From contig OX465599.1 in assembly GCA_950022295.1 (NCBI GenBank), forward strand, positions 280,881,501 to 280,945,500: a stretch of DNA of 64,000 nucleotides, read 5' to 3'. Shown here one piece after another: positions 1 through 11,040 of the stretch. The notes below the pieces were generated by a model. That model was not told the origin of the DNA and made no database searches. It worked only from the letters and a program-made list of their open reading frames with translations. Origin of the DNA: Bromus sterilis (Eukaryota; Streptophyta; Magnoliopsida; Poales; Poaceae). Both the position numbers and the translations under genes were made by a program. Position 1 is the stretch's first letter; each line of letters opens with the position of its first letter.

Positions 1-347
1 ATCTAGATTCATTGGTTAGACTAGCATAAAATATATCAAGTAATTCATTCTTAGGGATCTCATGTCCCGCTCTAGCCTTGAGAAGACTGCAAAACTTCCC
101 CCATGCTTTAGGGAGATGCTCATCCTGCAACTATTTAAAGTTATAAATTCTTTGTAAAGCAGCATGTTGCATATGAGCAGGAAAATACTTATCAACGAAA
201 GATATAGCCATATCTTGAGGACTTTGAATGGAACCACATGGTAGTGCATCATACCATGCTCTAGCATCTCCTTTCAAAGAGAAATGGAGAAGCTTGGTCA
301 CATAGAAGTTCCGGATCCTTTCATCAGTGGTAAACAAGCTACCCAAC
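1..347 (-). pseudogene. Gag fragment of outer minus-strand Gypsy element (downstream part)
   Basis: Read on the minus strand, this stretch carries a Ty3/Gypsy gag core, including the typical segment LKGDARAWYDALP followed by a YFPAHMQ motif. It continues the gag reading frame found at 10675-11040; the two were separated by Gypsy-1, which landed between them with a CCAAC target duplication. An in-frame TAG at 131-133 interrupts the frame, after which recognisable gag (LPKAWGKFCSLLKARAGHEIP) continues to the window edge. The element's pol genes and other LTR would lie to the left, outside the window. It is a dead retrotransposon gag, not a host gene. Confidence 0.85.
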
Positions 348-1934
348 TGATACGTCCAAAATGCATCACTATTTTTTATTGGAATTTCATCCTATTCATT
401 GATATATTCCACTATAAAGTATTGTTCTTATGTTGTTTTGGCTTGTTTTACACAGTTTACAACTTTCCGGTGCCGAAGCAGCAGAACCAGAATTCAGTGG
501 TGAAAAGTGGACACCAAGTTGCTGAATCATATCAAGTCCAAATGCGATGAAAATTTATGGGGAGTGTTTTTATGAAGTTTGACTGGGGACCATCGAGGAT
601 GGAGGTGAGGGGACTCACCAGGCAGCCAGAAGGGTGCCTGGCGCGGCCCCCCTACTGGCCGCGCCAGGCACCCTCCTGGATGCCTGGTGCCCCCCCCCCC
701 CCCCCCGGTGCCCCTCTCGCCTCTAAGACCCCCTGGGGTGAAAACCCTAAAGAAAGAGGAGTTTCTGTGTTTCGCCGCCGCCACAGGGCGGAAACCTACA
801 CAGGAGAAAATCCATCTCCGGTGGGCAGATTCCGCCGGGGAGATCACCTCCCAGAAGGGGAGATCGTTGCCATCATCATCATCATCGTCACGGGCATCAT
901 CGAGATCATCATAAACATCATCCCCAACATCAGCACCATCTCCATCTCCATCCCATCTCATCTCACAATTGCAACTTGTGTTGTAATCCGTACTATCTAT
1001 CCTCTCTACTCTGTTGGTGTTGATTACTACTTTGTGGTGAATGCTATTGAGTTTTGTTGGAGAAATACCATTGTGTCCAGATTGTTTGACACACATCTAT
1101 CACCTCTGATCATGATCTCTTTTATGTCTTGTGAGTAGTTACTTTAGTTCTTGAGAACATGGGAGAAGTCTAGTTGTTAGTAGTCATATGATGTTGAAGT
1201 GTTATGTGTTGTTTGATACTTAAGTTGTGTTGTTATTTCTCTAGTGGTTTTATGTGAGTCGAACACTTAACACTTCACCTTTCATGGGCCTAGAGGAATA
1301 CATTGTGCACAAAGGATCCTTATGGTGGGTTTCCGGAGTGACAGAAACCTGAACCCCAGTTCGCACACTTTTGCACAAGGGAGTTATGGATCCTTGATCG
1401 TAATGTTGTGGTTAGGCTTATGCCTTAATTACTACCTTGTATTTGAGGATTCTTGCAAGGTGTGCAATCATAAGAGTACACTTATCTTAGTCTATAAGGT
1501 GTACTAGCATTGATCCACCCACCAACATTTATCAACACAATACATATTACTTGGCGGAGTATAGTGAAAGTAACTTGGCTATCTCTCCCGTGTGTTCTAG
1601 AGAACACTTTAGCTTTTATAAGTTTAGTTCCTAGGATTATCCTTGTGAAAGGATTGGGCCACTTGCTACTCCTTAGTTACCCTGTTTACTTTGCTTGTCT
1701 TTTACTTTTCTATTGCTTAAACCAAAAACCCCTAAATATTTACCTTTGAGTGTGTGTAGCCTTTCCTTATCCAGTGTCACTTATCAGCACCTTCTGCTCC
1801 TCGTTGGGTTCGACACTCTTATTTATCGAAAAGCTACAATTGATCCCCTAGACTTGTGGGTTATCAAGAATCATTTATTGGCGCGGTTAACAGGGGAGGC
1901 AATCCAACTAAACTTGTTAACTTCACCACCATCA
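348..1934 (+). repeat. Gypsy-1 5' LTR
   Basis: This direct repeat matches 9094-10674 along its length, starting TGATACGTCC and ending in CCATCA. It contains the perfect GC palindrome at 631-674 and a 17-base C run at 690-706. A TATA-equivalent at 721-728 reads CTCTAAGA, where the 3' LTR keeps TATAAGA. A CAT-rich low-complexity block lies near 868-960. Reading frames crossing that block (poly-Asp on the minus strand) are artefacts of the repeat. Confidence 0.95.
631..674. repeat. Perfect 18-bp GC-rich palindrome in LTR
   Basis: AGGGTGCCTGGCGCGGCC at 631-648 is exactly complementary to 657-674, with an 8-base loop. It lies about 50 bp upstream of the TATA-equivalent of the LTR. Equivalent palindromes occur at 9377-9420, 12350-12379, 16539-16564, 28052-28083, 34914-34945, 6836-6866 and, degenerated, 63118-63147. 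Confidence 0.9.
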
Positions 1935-1945
1935 ATGAGGTTTGC

Positions 1946-1963
1946 TGGCGCTGTTGCCGGGGA
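1946..1963 (+). other. Gypsy-1 primer-binding site (tRNA-Asp type)
   Basis: TGGCGCTGTTGCCGGGGA lies 11 bp after the 5' LTR. It matches the complement of the 3' end of plant tRNA-Asp (TGGCGCCGTTGCCGGGGA) with one mismatch, so it would prime minus-strand cDNA synthesis. Confidence 0.85.
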
Positions 1964-2030
1964 GTGTAGCGCTATTGGTAAGTGAAGCCGGCAAGGAAAC
2001 CTTTATTTTCTGTTGTTACCTTCAGTCCTT

Positions 2031-3741
2031 ATGGACTCTTCTACTGTTGGTTCGTTGCTGGTAAGGAGCCGCCCCACGACTGTGGTGGTCACTCCTACCC
2101 CTACTGAAAGTGTGCCCTATAAAATACCATCTGGTATTATTGATTATGTCTTTGCTAATCGTTATACAGGAGAAGGACATCCGGGATAACTCCTGATATA
2201 TTTATCACAATTATGTTCTTTATTTAATCTTGCAGGTGTAACAATGGAGTTCGCCATGAATAAACTATTCTCCGTATCACTCAAAGATAAAGCTTAAGAT
2301 TGGTATAAGCTACTCGATAACTCTGATCTGCTTGAATGGCCAGAGCTTATGTCTCTCTTTTATGCAAAGTTTTATCCTCTTCGTGAAATTCACCAAGACA
2401 GGAACTACATCTACAACTTTTGGTCTCGCGACGGAGAGAGCATCGCACAAGCTTGGGGGAGACTGAAGTCCCTGATGCTCAAATGCCCAAACCATGAGCT
2501 CCCCAAGGAAATTATACTTAAAAAAATTTATGCCAGGCTTTCTCGTCAGGAAAGGGAGATTTTGGATGCCTCCTCTAGCGGGGTATTCCAGACCAGAAGT
2601 ATGGAAGAAAAATGGGATCTTATAGAAAGGATCCAGAAGAACACTCAAGACTGGGAAATTGATAAAGGTATTGAACCCGCTATAAACTATGAGCATGACT
2701 ACATTGAGAGTTATGTGAAGACTGATTACTTTAATACCTTTAGCTCTAAAATTGGTCTTGATTCCCAGCTAATGGTTGACTTTTGCAAGGACTGTGCTTC
2801 TCATATTGATTCTTCTAAGAAGAAGGAGATTCAACATCATAAACCTTTCAAGGAGTCACCTATTGAGGTTAATGTTACTGATCAAGTTTTACCTGCAGTT
2901 GTGTATGAACAGCCTCCTCATCCCTCAAGGATAAAGGAGCACTCTTTTGTTACAGGTATTCTAAACAAAAACGGAAGGACCACTGACGAACCTGAGGACA
3001 TGATCAAGGTCAAGCCTCAAGTTGCAATGGTCAAGGATCTGGTAACCAGTGATATTGAAGAATCCACTATTAGTTTTTGTGATGTTTCCACTAACATTGT
3101 CACAGCCAAGAACAAAGGCCCAATTTCAGGTACACCAGTTGTATCTGTCAAAATAGGAGATCATAATTACTATGGGCTATGTGATTTGGGATCTAGAGTC
3201 AGCGCTATTCCCTTCACACTTTATCAAGAGATCATGCACGAGATTCAGCCGTGTGAGATCGAGGACATTGATGTCACGATTCATCTTGCAAATAAAAAAA
3301 GTCTCTCCAGTTGGGATTGTGAGAGATGTTGAAGCACTCTGCGGGAAGGTAAAATATCCTACTGACTTTCTTGTACTTGGTTCAGTGCAAGATAGTTTTT
3401 TCCCTATTATCTTTGGTAGGCCCTTCCTCAGCACTTGTGGAGCTATAATAGATTGCAAGAAAGGTAAAGTTTCTGTTGAATTCAATGGTGAGCCGTATGA
3501 ATTTAATTTTTCTAAGTTTTCTAAGCAGCCTTGTGGTACTGACTTGTCAAGTAATGAAAAAATTATTGAAGAAATTGCTTCTATTGCTATTCCTCCTGAT
3601 GATACTTTGCAGCAATTTATGGAAGACCACGAGAATGACATACATATGCAGGAGAGGGATGAACTAGAAGACATATTTTTAAGACAAACTCCTATCCTGA
3701 AGCACAACCTCCCGGTGGAACCAATAGGAATCCTCTCGTAA
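2031..3741 (+). pseudogene. Gypsy-1 gag-protease reading frame (broken)
   Basis: The frame opens with ATG at 2031 (MDSSTVGSLLV). It contains the Gypsy gag core, with DWYKLLD, a LMSLFYAKFYPLREIH segment and the ESIAQAWGRLKSLMLKCP helix. An aspartic protease follows; its active-site region reads CDLGSRVSAIP in place of the usual DxGAS, so the catalytic Asp is kept. The FGRPFLSTCGAIIDC segment is the conserved end of the protease. Damage: in-frame stops at 2187-2189 and 2295-2297, an extra A in the A-run near 3294-3300 that shifts the frame, and a stop at 3739-3741. The protein would have formed the particle shell and processed the polyprotein. Confidence 0.88.
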
Positions 3742-5562
3742 CCAAAACAAGACCCGGTGTTTGATCTAAAACCACTACCTGATACGCTCAAGTATGCTTA
3801 TTTAGATGAAAAGAAAGTATATCCTGTTATTATCAATTCTAACCTTTCAGGGTATGAAGAAGAGCGATTATTGGAGACACTCCGCAGACACCGAGGTGCT
3901 ATTGGCTATACTCTTGATGACCTCAAGGGTATTAGTCCATCCATTTGCCAACATACTATCAATCTCGAGCCCGATGCTAAACCAGTTGTTGATCATCAAC
4001 GACGGTTGAACCCAAAGATGAAGGACGTGGTTAGGACGGAGGTTCTCAAACTTCTAGCCACAGGTATCATCTATCCTATAGCTGATAGTAAGTGGGTAAG
4101 TCCCGTTCATTGTGTTCCTAAGAAAGGAGGTATGTTCCTAATGATAAAAATGAACTAATACCTCAGAGGACTATTATTGGATATAGAATGTGTATTGATT
4201 TCAGGAAGTTGAACAAGGCCACCAGGAAGGACCACTATCCTCTGCCCTTTATTGATCAGATGCTCGAGCGGCTGTCTAAAAACACCCACTTCTGCTATCT
4301 TGATGGGTATGCTGGCTTCTCCCAGATTCACGTTAACACCGCGGATCAAGAGAAGCCCACCTTTACGTGTCCTTACGGTACTTATGCTTATAGGCGTATG
4401 CCTTTTGGTTTGTGTAATGCACCTGCTACTTTTCAGAGGTGTATGTCTGCAATATTTCATGGTTCCTGTGAGGAGATTGTAGAAGTTTTCATGGACGACT
4501 TTTCCGTCTATGGAAACTCCTTTGACCACTGTCTCCACAATATTAATAAAGTTTTGCAGAGATGTGAAGAAACGAGTTTGGTGCTCAATTGGGAGAAGTG
4601 CCATTTCATGGTTAACGAAGGGATAGTTCTTGGACACAAGATTTCCGAAAGGGGAATTGAAGTGGACAAGGCAAAGATTGAAGCTATTGAAAGGATGCCC
4701 TATCCAAGGGACATCAAAGGTATTCGTAGTTTTCTAGGTCATGCTGGTTTCTATAGAAGATTTATCAAGGACTTTTCTAAGACCTCGAGACCCCTTACCA
4801 ATCTTCTCCAGAAGGATTCCCCTTTTGTATTTGATGAAGATTGTAAGGAAGATTTTGAAGTTCTTAAGACAGCCTTGATAACCGCTCCTATAGTACAACC
4901 ACCTGACTGGAATTTGCCCTTTGAAATTATGTGTGATGCTAGTGATTTTGCTGTTGGAGCTGTTTTAGGACAAAGGGTTGACAAGAAGCTAAATGGCATC
5001 TACTATGCCAGAAAGAGACTTGATAGTGCTCAAAAAAATTATGCTACTACCGAGAAGGAATTCTTGGCAGTGGTGTTTGCTTGTGATAAGTTTAGGCAGT
5101 ATATTGTTGATTCTAAAGTTATTAATTCATACTGACCATGCTGCCATTAAGTATCTTATGAAGAAAAAGGACGCCAAACCAAGACTCATTAGATGGGTAC
5201 TCCTTCTGCAAGAATTTGATTTGCAGATTGTCGATAGAAAAGGAGAAGACAATCCGGTGGCGGATAATCTTTCAAGGATGGAAGATATCCCGCACGATCC
5301 TATTCCAGTCAACGACAGTTTCCCAGATGAACAGCTTGCTGTTGTAAAAGTACAATTTCATTCCGACCCTTGGTTTGCAGATTATGCTAATTTTATCGTT
5401 GCAAAGTTTTTGCCTCCGGGTTTTACATTTCAGCAGCGGAAGAAATTCTTCACGGATTTGAGGCGCTACTTTTGGGATGATACACATCTTTACAAAGAAG
5501 GTGCGGACGAGATCGTAAGAAGGTGTATACCGGAGCACGAGCAGCAGGACATTCTTCGATAA
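3742..5562 (+). pseudogene. Gypsy-1 reverse transcriptase and RNase H (broken)
   Basis: The frame continues directly after the stop at 3739. It carries the RT fingers and palm: NPKMKDVVRTEVLKLL, WVSPVHCVPKKGG, MCIDFRKLNKATRKDHYPLP, then the catalytic FMDDF at about 4488-4502 (the YxDD-box equivalent). RNase H follows (FEIMCDASDFAVGAVLGQ, ATTEKEFLAVVFACDKFR, HTDHAAIKYL). A small deletion near 4128-4135 and a frame change near 5119 break the frame, and a stop lies at 5560-5562. The linker VADNLSRM is typical of the RNase H to integrase junction. Enzymatic function is lost through these lesions, although the catalytic residues remain. Confidence 0.9.
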
Positions 5563-6702
5563 TGTCACGATAGTCCCTATGGAGGACATCATGCCGGTGA
5601 AAGGACCGCACATAAAGTTTTACAATCAGGTTTTTATTGGCCTACTCTTTTTAAGGACGCCCGGAGGTACGTTCTATCTTGTGATAAGTGTCAGAGAGTT
5701 GGTAACATTAGCAGGAGAAATGAGATGCCTATGAATTACTCACTAGTGATCGAACCTTTCGATTGCTGGGGTTTTGATTTTATGGGTCCTTTTCCTCCTT
5801 CACACAAGTACACACACATCTTAGTTGATGTTGATTATGTAACCAAGTGGGTTGAAGCAATCCCCACTGAGAGTGTTGATCACAAGACATCTTTGAAAAT
5901 GCTCAAGGATGTATTTTTTCCTAGGTTTGGAGTACCAAGGTACCTCATGACAGATGGAGGGTCACACTTCACGCATGGAGCTTTTAGGAAAGCTCTAGCC
6001 AAGTACGATGTCAATCATAGGATTGCATCACCGTACCACCCTCAAACTAGTGGGCAAGTTGAGCTCACCAATAGGGAGATCAAGTTGATCTTACAGAAGA
6101 CAGTAAACAGTTCTAGAAAGGACTGGTCAAAGAAGTTAGGAGATGCTTTGTGGGCGTATAGAACTGCTTACAAAAACCCCATGGGCATGTCTCCGTATAA
6201 AATGGTCTATGGCAAGGCTTGTCATTTACCATTAGAGTTAGAGCACAAGGCTTTCTGGGCTATCAGAGAGCTAAATGTTGACCCAAAGTTAGCTGGTGAA
6301 AAGTGTCTCATGAACTTGACTTCTCTAGATGAGTGGAGGAGTGAAGCTTACGAGAGCGCTAAAATGTTCCAGGAAAAGGTAAAGAAGTGGCACGATAAAA
6401 GAATTCTGAAACGTGAATTTAATGTTGGTGATAAATTTTTATTGTTTAGATCTCGTTTCAGGTTTTCTCCAGGTAAACTACTTTCCAGATGGGAAGGACT
6501 TTTTCATATCGAAGAAGTATATCGGTCTGGTGCAATCAAGATCAATAATTTCGAAGGCACCAAACCTCAAGTTGTGAACGGACAAAGACTCAAATATTAT
6601 ATGGCAGGTGATCCAATCAATGTGGATGCAAACATGATATATACAAGGACTCACGAAGAACGTGATGTAGCCCAGTTTCAGACTCCGGCGGGAGCAGAAT
6701 AA
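5563..6702 (+). pseudogene. Gypsy-1 integrase region
   Basis: This continues the previous frame after one stop. An HHCC zinc finger is visible (CHDSPYGGHH then SCDKCQR), followed by the DDE core: the first Asp in FDCWGFDFMGP, the second in MTDGGSHFTHG and the Glu in TSGQVELTNREIK. The C-terminal half (KWHDKRILKREFNVGDKFLLF, LLSRWEGLFHIEEVY) is the usual Gypsy integrase tail without a chromodomain. The piece from about 5725 to the TAA ending at 6702 is uninterrupted, so this is the best preserved part of the polyprotein. It would insert cDNA into the genome if supplied as part of an intact polyprotein. Confidence 0.92.
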
Positions 6703-6835
6703 GAAAAGTTATGAATTATGGTAAGAAAACACCGTGAACGTCAATAAAAGTTTACTTTTCAAAGTTTTTGCAAAATTAGGAACATTCCAAGCCCGAGTGG
6801 AACCGAAGAGGAGCTCCAGGGGGGCCAGGAGGCCT

Positions 6836-6866
6836 CCTGGCGCGGCCCCCTCCTGGCCGCGCCAGG
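6836..6866. repeat. GC palindrome copy inside Gypsy-1 internal region
   Basis: CCTGGCGCGGCC and GGCCGCGCCAGG form a 12-bp stem with a short loop, just after the end of pol. It is the same palindrome as in the LTRs, but no TATA-like box follows it within 60 bp. Confidence 0.85.
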
Positions 6867-7040
6867 CACCCTCCTGGGAGCCCTGGACTCCGACTCCGAC
6901 TCCACCTAGGCTTGAAACATTCCTTCTGTTGCAGAAATTTTTGCTATATATTTTCCCGGATAGTCCCGGCACCGTATCTCTCGATTTCGCGTGTTTTCTT
7001 ATCGAGCTGTTTCTCCCAGGACTAAAGTTGATTAGTAGAG

Positions 7041-7478
7041 ATGTCTTCTTGTGGCTCGAGTGGAGAGGACTTCTTGGGATGGCGTCTACGTCAAGTCCAG
7101 AAGGATCTTAATCAAGGGAAGCACGTTGATTGGGCTACCGAAGAAGAAATTGCCGCAAGACAAGCGGAGATGGAGCATTCCATGAGAGAGGAAGTCAAGA
7201 CTATCACTGCCCAATAACAAGGAGGTCCAAGCAATCCCATCATGGTGGGATCTGTCCAACCTCAATATGATCTTTCTCTTAACCTTTCAGGGGCCTCCAC
7301 TTCACTTGAAGATCAACGCATGCTTTCCACCATCTCCAAGGCCTACCGCATCACCAACCAACTCTTTGAAGATTTCCGTGTACTAAAAGTACAAGTGGAA
7401 GTCTTGGAGTCAGAGAACCGAACCCTTCGCCGTGTCATCAGGGATCTGAAGAAACAACCACAACAAGATGAGGAGTGA
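7041..7478 (+). pseudogene. Gypsy-1 accessory reading frame with coiled-coil C-terminus
   Basis: ATG at 7041 opens a frame of about 146 codons (MSSCGSSGEDFLGWRLRQVQ...) with a single TAA at 7215-7217. The remaining part, 7242-7478, is open for 78 codons. The C-terminal half has heptad-like spacing of Leu, Val and Ile (FRVLKVQVEVLESENRTLRR) and ends in a Gln/Glu-rich tail, so a coiled coil is likely. I do not recognise the family. Position after integrase is where Athila-type elements carry an extra ORF, but I see no signal peptide or membrane segment. It could also be chance open sequence in the 3' internal region. Confidence 0.5.
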
Positions 7479-9081
7479 AATCTCCTTGGGTAATGGCATC
7501 CCCTTAGCTTGTTCCAATCTTGGGGAGTGCCGGGTATCTTTATCTTTATCTTTGTCTTTAGGAGTCAAGTAGAGTCATATCATGTCTAGGGAAGTTACTT
7601 TATGAAATAGGTGTTGCTTTGAGGTCTATCACTCCTTTTGTGGAGAGCTTTGTATCCGTGAGCGTTGGGGCGTCTATGAAGGAATATTAATGATAATTCT
7701 ATTGGTTTCTTCGCTGCACTCGGTATTCTCTTCACGCAATCGACATTATGAGCTGATTCTTATCGGGAGTATTGACCTTATATCAGGTATGGCTTCGAAA
7801 ACTTTATTTAAATCTTGGCAAGTATAGCTTTGGTCACAACAACAAGCATGTTTTTCTCAAAGTAGCGACATAGCCAAAACCTTTGTGTTATTATGCTTGA
7901 AGTGTTATGTTGACAAGGAAGACAACTTGATGTTTCATGCTAGTTTTAATGTTTATGCTTTGTATTGCTTGCATCTAAGTTGTCATCAATTGTCTGGTAT
8001 CTCAAAGCCTTGCTAGCCAAAACTTTGTACTAAGCGGAATTCTGCGTGTACTTCCATACCCTGAAACCAACATCTTCCACTTGAGTCCACCATACCTTCC
8101 TATTTGTGGTATTCCACTACCACTCCTAAAGTATATAATTTATGTGCTATCTCTAGATGTTCAAAATCTTCTGTTTTGTGCCACTGATTCAGCTCATGAG
8201 GAAGTGGTGGGTAACCCATGATCTTCTTAATTTGGACAAGTTTTATCTTGGGAATGCATGCCTATTCTGCAAACCCCTAATACGAGAAGGGACTGGCATG
8301 AGTACCCAGCTCGTAAAAGATAAATACTAACACACAAGTTACTTCGCCCATTTATGAGTGATAAGCAAAGGAATTTAAGGGGATGTGATCGTCCCCACAT
8401 GGGAGCCGTTCCTCGAAACTTGTCCAAATCATGAAGTGAGTGAGTTATCTATCAGCAGTCGTTGACGGATCATGCACCTTCCAAAAGTCTGTTTTTATTA
8501 TGTTTGATCTAGAGATGGCACATGAGTTTTCCCTGCTTACCCTTTTGCACAGGGTTTATCCTTTATTTTGTGTTGAGTCAGTCCTTCCTACTTCCTTCCT
8601 TCTTGAGAGAGAACAGACACTTGATGTTAATAAAGATTCTTGCATACAAAGCTGCATTGAAAGTTAGCATGTTACATCTTTGTTGACATTATCTTTTGAT
8701 AAGTGAGTTGTTTGCAAAAGCTTATGCTGAGTAAACATCTTCCTTTGTGTTAACTTGTGCACTTCTTGACTGATAACATGTTCTTTCCAAAGCTTCATCT
8801 GGTTCCATTATAAGTGAAAGAGCAAAAGTAAAAGTTATTAATTGTTCCTTGACCAAGGCTATGTTTGCCATGATTTGATGATCTTTCCAGGTCCTACTTT
8901 GTTATAATTGTTACTACTTTATCATAAGGACCTTATGAGTTGAGGTTGCTGTTGAGGATGCTTCAGTTTGGTGAGAAATCTTGATGCTTCTTGTCCGTAT
9001 TATTTTATCGACGCTTCACTCTCTAAACTTGTGGACAGGTTTACCGAGCTCAGCAATCGCTTGGGGACAAGCAAGGTCTAA
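7479..9081 (+). other. Gypsy-1 3' non-coding internal region
   Basis: About 1.6 kb between the accessory frame and the polypurine tract. Only short chance reading frames are present on either strand and no domain is recognisable. Confidence 0.7.
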
Positions 9082-9093
9082 TCTTGGGGGAGT
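9082..9093 (+). other. Gypsy-1 polypurine tract
   Basis: TCTTGGGGGAGT ends immediately before the 3' LTR start TGATACG, the position where plus-strand DNA synthesis is primed. Confidence 0.8.
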
Positions 9094-10674
9094 TGATACG
9101 TCCAAAATGCATCACTATTTTATATTGGAATTTCATCCTATTCATTGATATATTCCACTTTAAAGTATTGTTCTTATGTTGTTTTGGCTTGTTTTACATA
9201 GTTTACAACTTTCCGGTGCCGAAGCAGCAGAACCAGAATTCAGCGGTGAAAAGTGGACACCAAGTTGCTGAATCAGATCAAGTCCAAATGCGATGAAAAT
9301 TTATGGGGAGTGTTTTTATAAAGTTTGACTGGGGATCACCGAGGATGGAGGTGAGGGGACCCACCAGGCAGACAGAAGGGTGCCTGGCGCGGCCCCCCTC
9401 CTGGCCGCGCCAGGCACCCTCCTGGATGCCTGGTGGCCCCCCTCGGTGCCCCCTCTCGCCTATAAGACCCCCCTGGGGTGAAAACCCTAAAGAAAGAGGA
9501 GTTTTCGTGTTTCTCCGCCGCCACGGGGCGGAAACGTACAGAGGAGAAAAGCCATCTCCAGCGGGCAGATTCCGCCGGGGAGATCACCTCCCGGATGGGG
9601 AGATCGTCGCCATCATCATCATCATCGTCACGGGCATCATCGAGATCATCATCAACATCATCCCCAACATCAGCACCATCTCCATCTCCATCCCATCTCA
9701 TCTCACAGTTGCAACTTGTGTTGTAATCCGTACTATCTATCCTCTCTACTCTGTTGGTGTTGATTACTACTTTGTGGTGAATGCTATTGAGTTTTGTTGG
9801 AGAAATATCATTGTGTCCAGATTATTTGCCACCCATCTATCACCTCTGATCATGATCTCTTTTATTTCTTGTGAGTAGTTACTTTAGTTCTTGAGAACAT
9901 GGGAGAAGTCTAGTTGTTAGTAGTCATATGATGTTGAAGTGTTATGTGTTGTTTGATACTTAAGTTGTGTTGTTATTTCTCTAGTGGTGTTATGTGAGTC
10001 GAACACTTAAAACTTCACCTTTCATGGGCCTAGAGGAATACATTATGCACAAAGGATGCTTATGGTGGGTTGTCGGAGTGACAGAAACCTGAACCCCAGT
10101 TCGCACACTTTTGCACAAGGGAGTTATGGATCCTTGATCGTAATGTTGTGGTTAGGCTTATGCCTTAATTACTACCTTGTATTTGCGGATGCTTGCAAGG
10201 TGTGTAATCATAAGAGTACACTTATCTTAGTCTAGAAGGTGTACTAGCATTGATCCACCCACCAACACTTATCAACACAATACTTATTACTTGGCGGAGT
10301 ATGGTGAAAGTAACTTGGCTATCTCTGCCGTGTGTTCTCGAGAACGCTTTAGCTTTTCTAAGTTTAGTTCCTAGGCTTATCCTTGTGAAAGGATTGGGCC
10401 ACTTGCTACTCCTCAGTGACCCTGTTTACTTTGCTTGTCTTTTACTTTTCTGTTGCTTATAACAAAAACCCCTAAATATTTACCTTTGAGTGTGTGCAGC
10501 CTTTCCTTATCCAGTGTCACTTATCAGCACCTTCTGCTCCTCGTTGGGTTCGACACTCTTATTTATCAAAAAGCTACAATTGATCCCCTAGACTTGTGGG
10601 TTATCAAGAATCGTTTATTGGCGCGGTTAACAGGGGAGGCAATCCAACTAAACCTGTTAACCTCACTGCCATCA
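9094..10674 (+). repeat. Gypsy-1 3' LTR
   Basis: Direct repeat of 348-1934. The palindrome at 9377-9420 is perfect and the TATA box TATAAGA at 9461-9467 is intact, unlike in the 5' LTR. It ends CATCA, followed by the target duplication CCAAC. The multiple differences between the two LTRs mean the insertion is not very recent; I did not count them. Confidence 0.95.
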
Positions 10675-11040
10675 CCAACTCAGTGATTTTGGTCAGGTGC
10701 TCGATAGCATCATCATTTTCTCTACCATAAAAGGGATCAGCTTCAACTGTGGATATAAGTGAAAGGTCAACAGAGAAATCATAATCAGGATCAGTGATGC
10801 ATATAGGAGACGTAGCAAAAGTAGGATCAGGAGTAAACTTGTTCTTCAAGGAGTGCTTTGCGAGCAACTTCTTTATAGCGGCAGGGTCGGAATCAGCACA
10901 TTCATTAAGCTCCCTACAAAAATCATCATCAAGTATAACATAATCGTCCTCAAGGAGTTTCTCCTTAAGGCCAGTAAGATCATGAATTTTTCCAATAGGG
11001 GTTTTGGTAACAGGAATTTCAACTCCCGATAATCGGGCAG
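10675..11040 (-). pseudogene. Outer Gypsy gag, middle segment
   Basis: The minus strand reads a gag N-terminal region (IPVTKTPIGKIHDLTGLKEK, DPDYDFSVDLSLI, NDDAIEHLTKITEL). It joins in frame to the segment at 347 downward across Gypsy-1 (ITEL then GSLFTTDER). It joins upstream to the segment at 16860 across Gypsy-2. So one gag exon was cut twice by later insertions. The frame through this piece is open. Confidence 0.85.

Larger units (their letters stand above)
348..10674 (+). mobile_element. Gypsy-1: complete Ty3/Gypsy LTR retrotransposon with degraded gag-pol
   Basis: The element is bounded by two LTRs of 1587 and 1581 bp that start TGATACG and end CATCA. It is flanked by a perfect 5-bp target duplication CCAAC (343-347 and 10675-10679). 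A tRNA-Asp-type primer site follows the 5' LTR and a purine tract precedes the 3' LTR. The domain order gag, protease, RT, RNase H, integrase is that of Ty3/Gypsy. No chromodomain is visible after integrase. There is an extra small reading frame and a long non-coding 3' region, which together with the TGATACGTC ends suggests the non-chromovirus (Athila-like) group of grasses; that lineage call is inference. It sits inside the gag of an older minus-strand Gypsy. Several stops and frameshifts make it non-autonomous today. Confidence 0.95.

Noticed and set aside
527..1138. Long opposing reading frames in the Gypsy-1 LTR, one poly-Asp, one Ile-rich; the same again at 9303-9878 and 62768-63064
   Set aside because: They follow the CAT-rich low-complexity block of the LTR and recur in each copy with frame breaks; not genes.
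3177..3791. 204-codon minus-strand frame
   Set aside because: Antisense shadow of the Gypsy-1 protease region.
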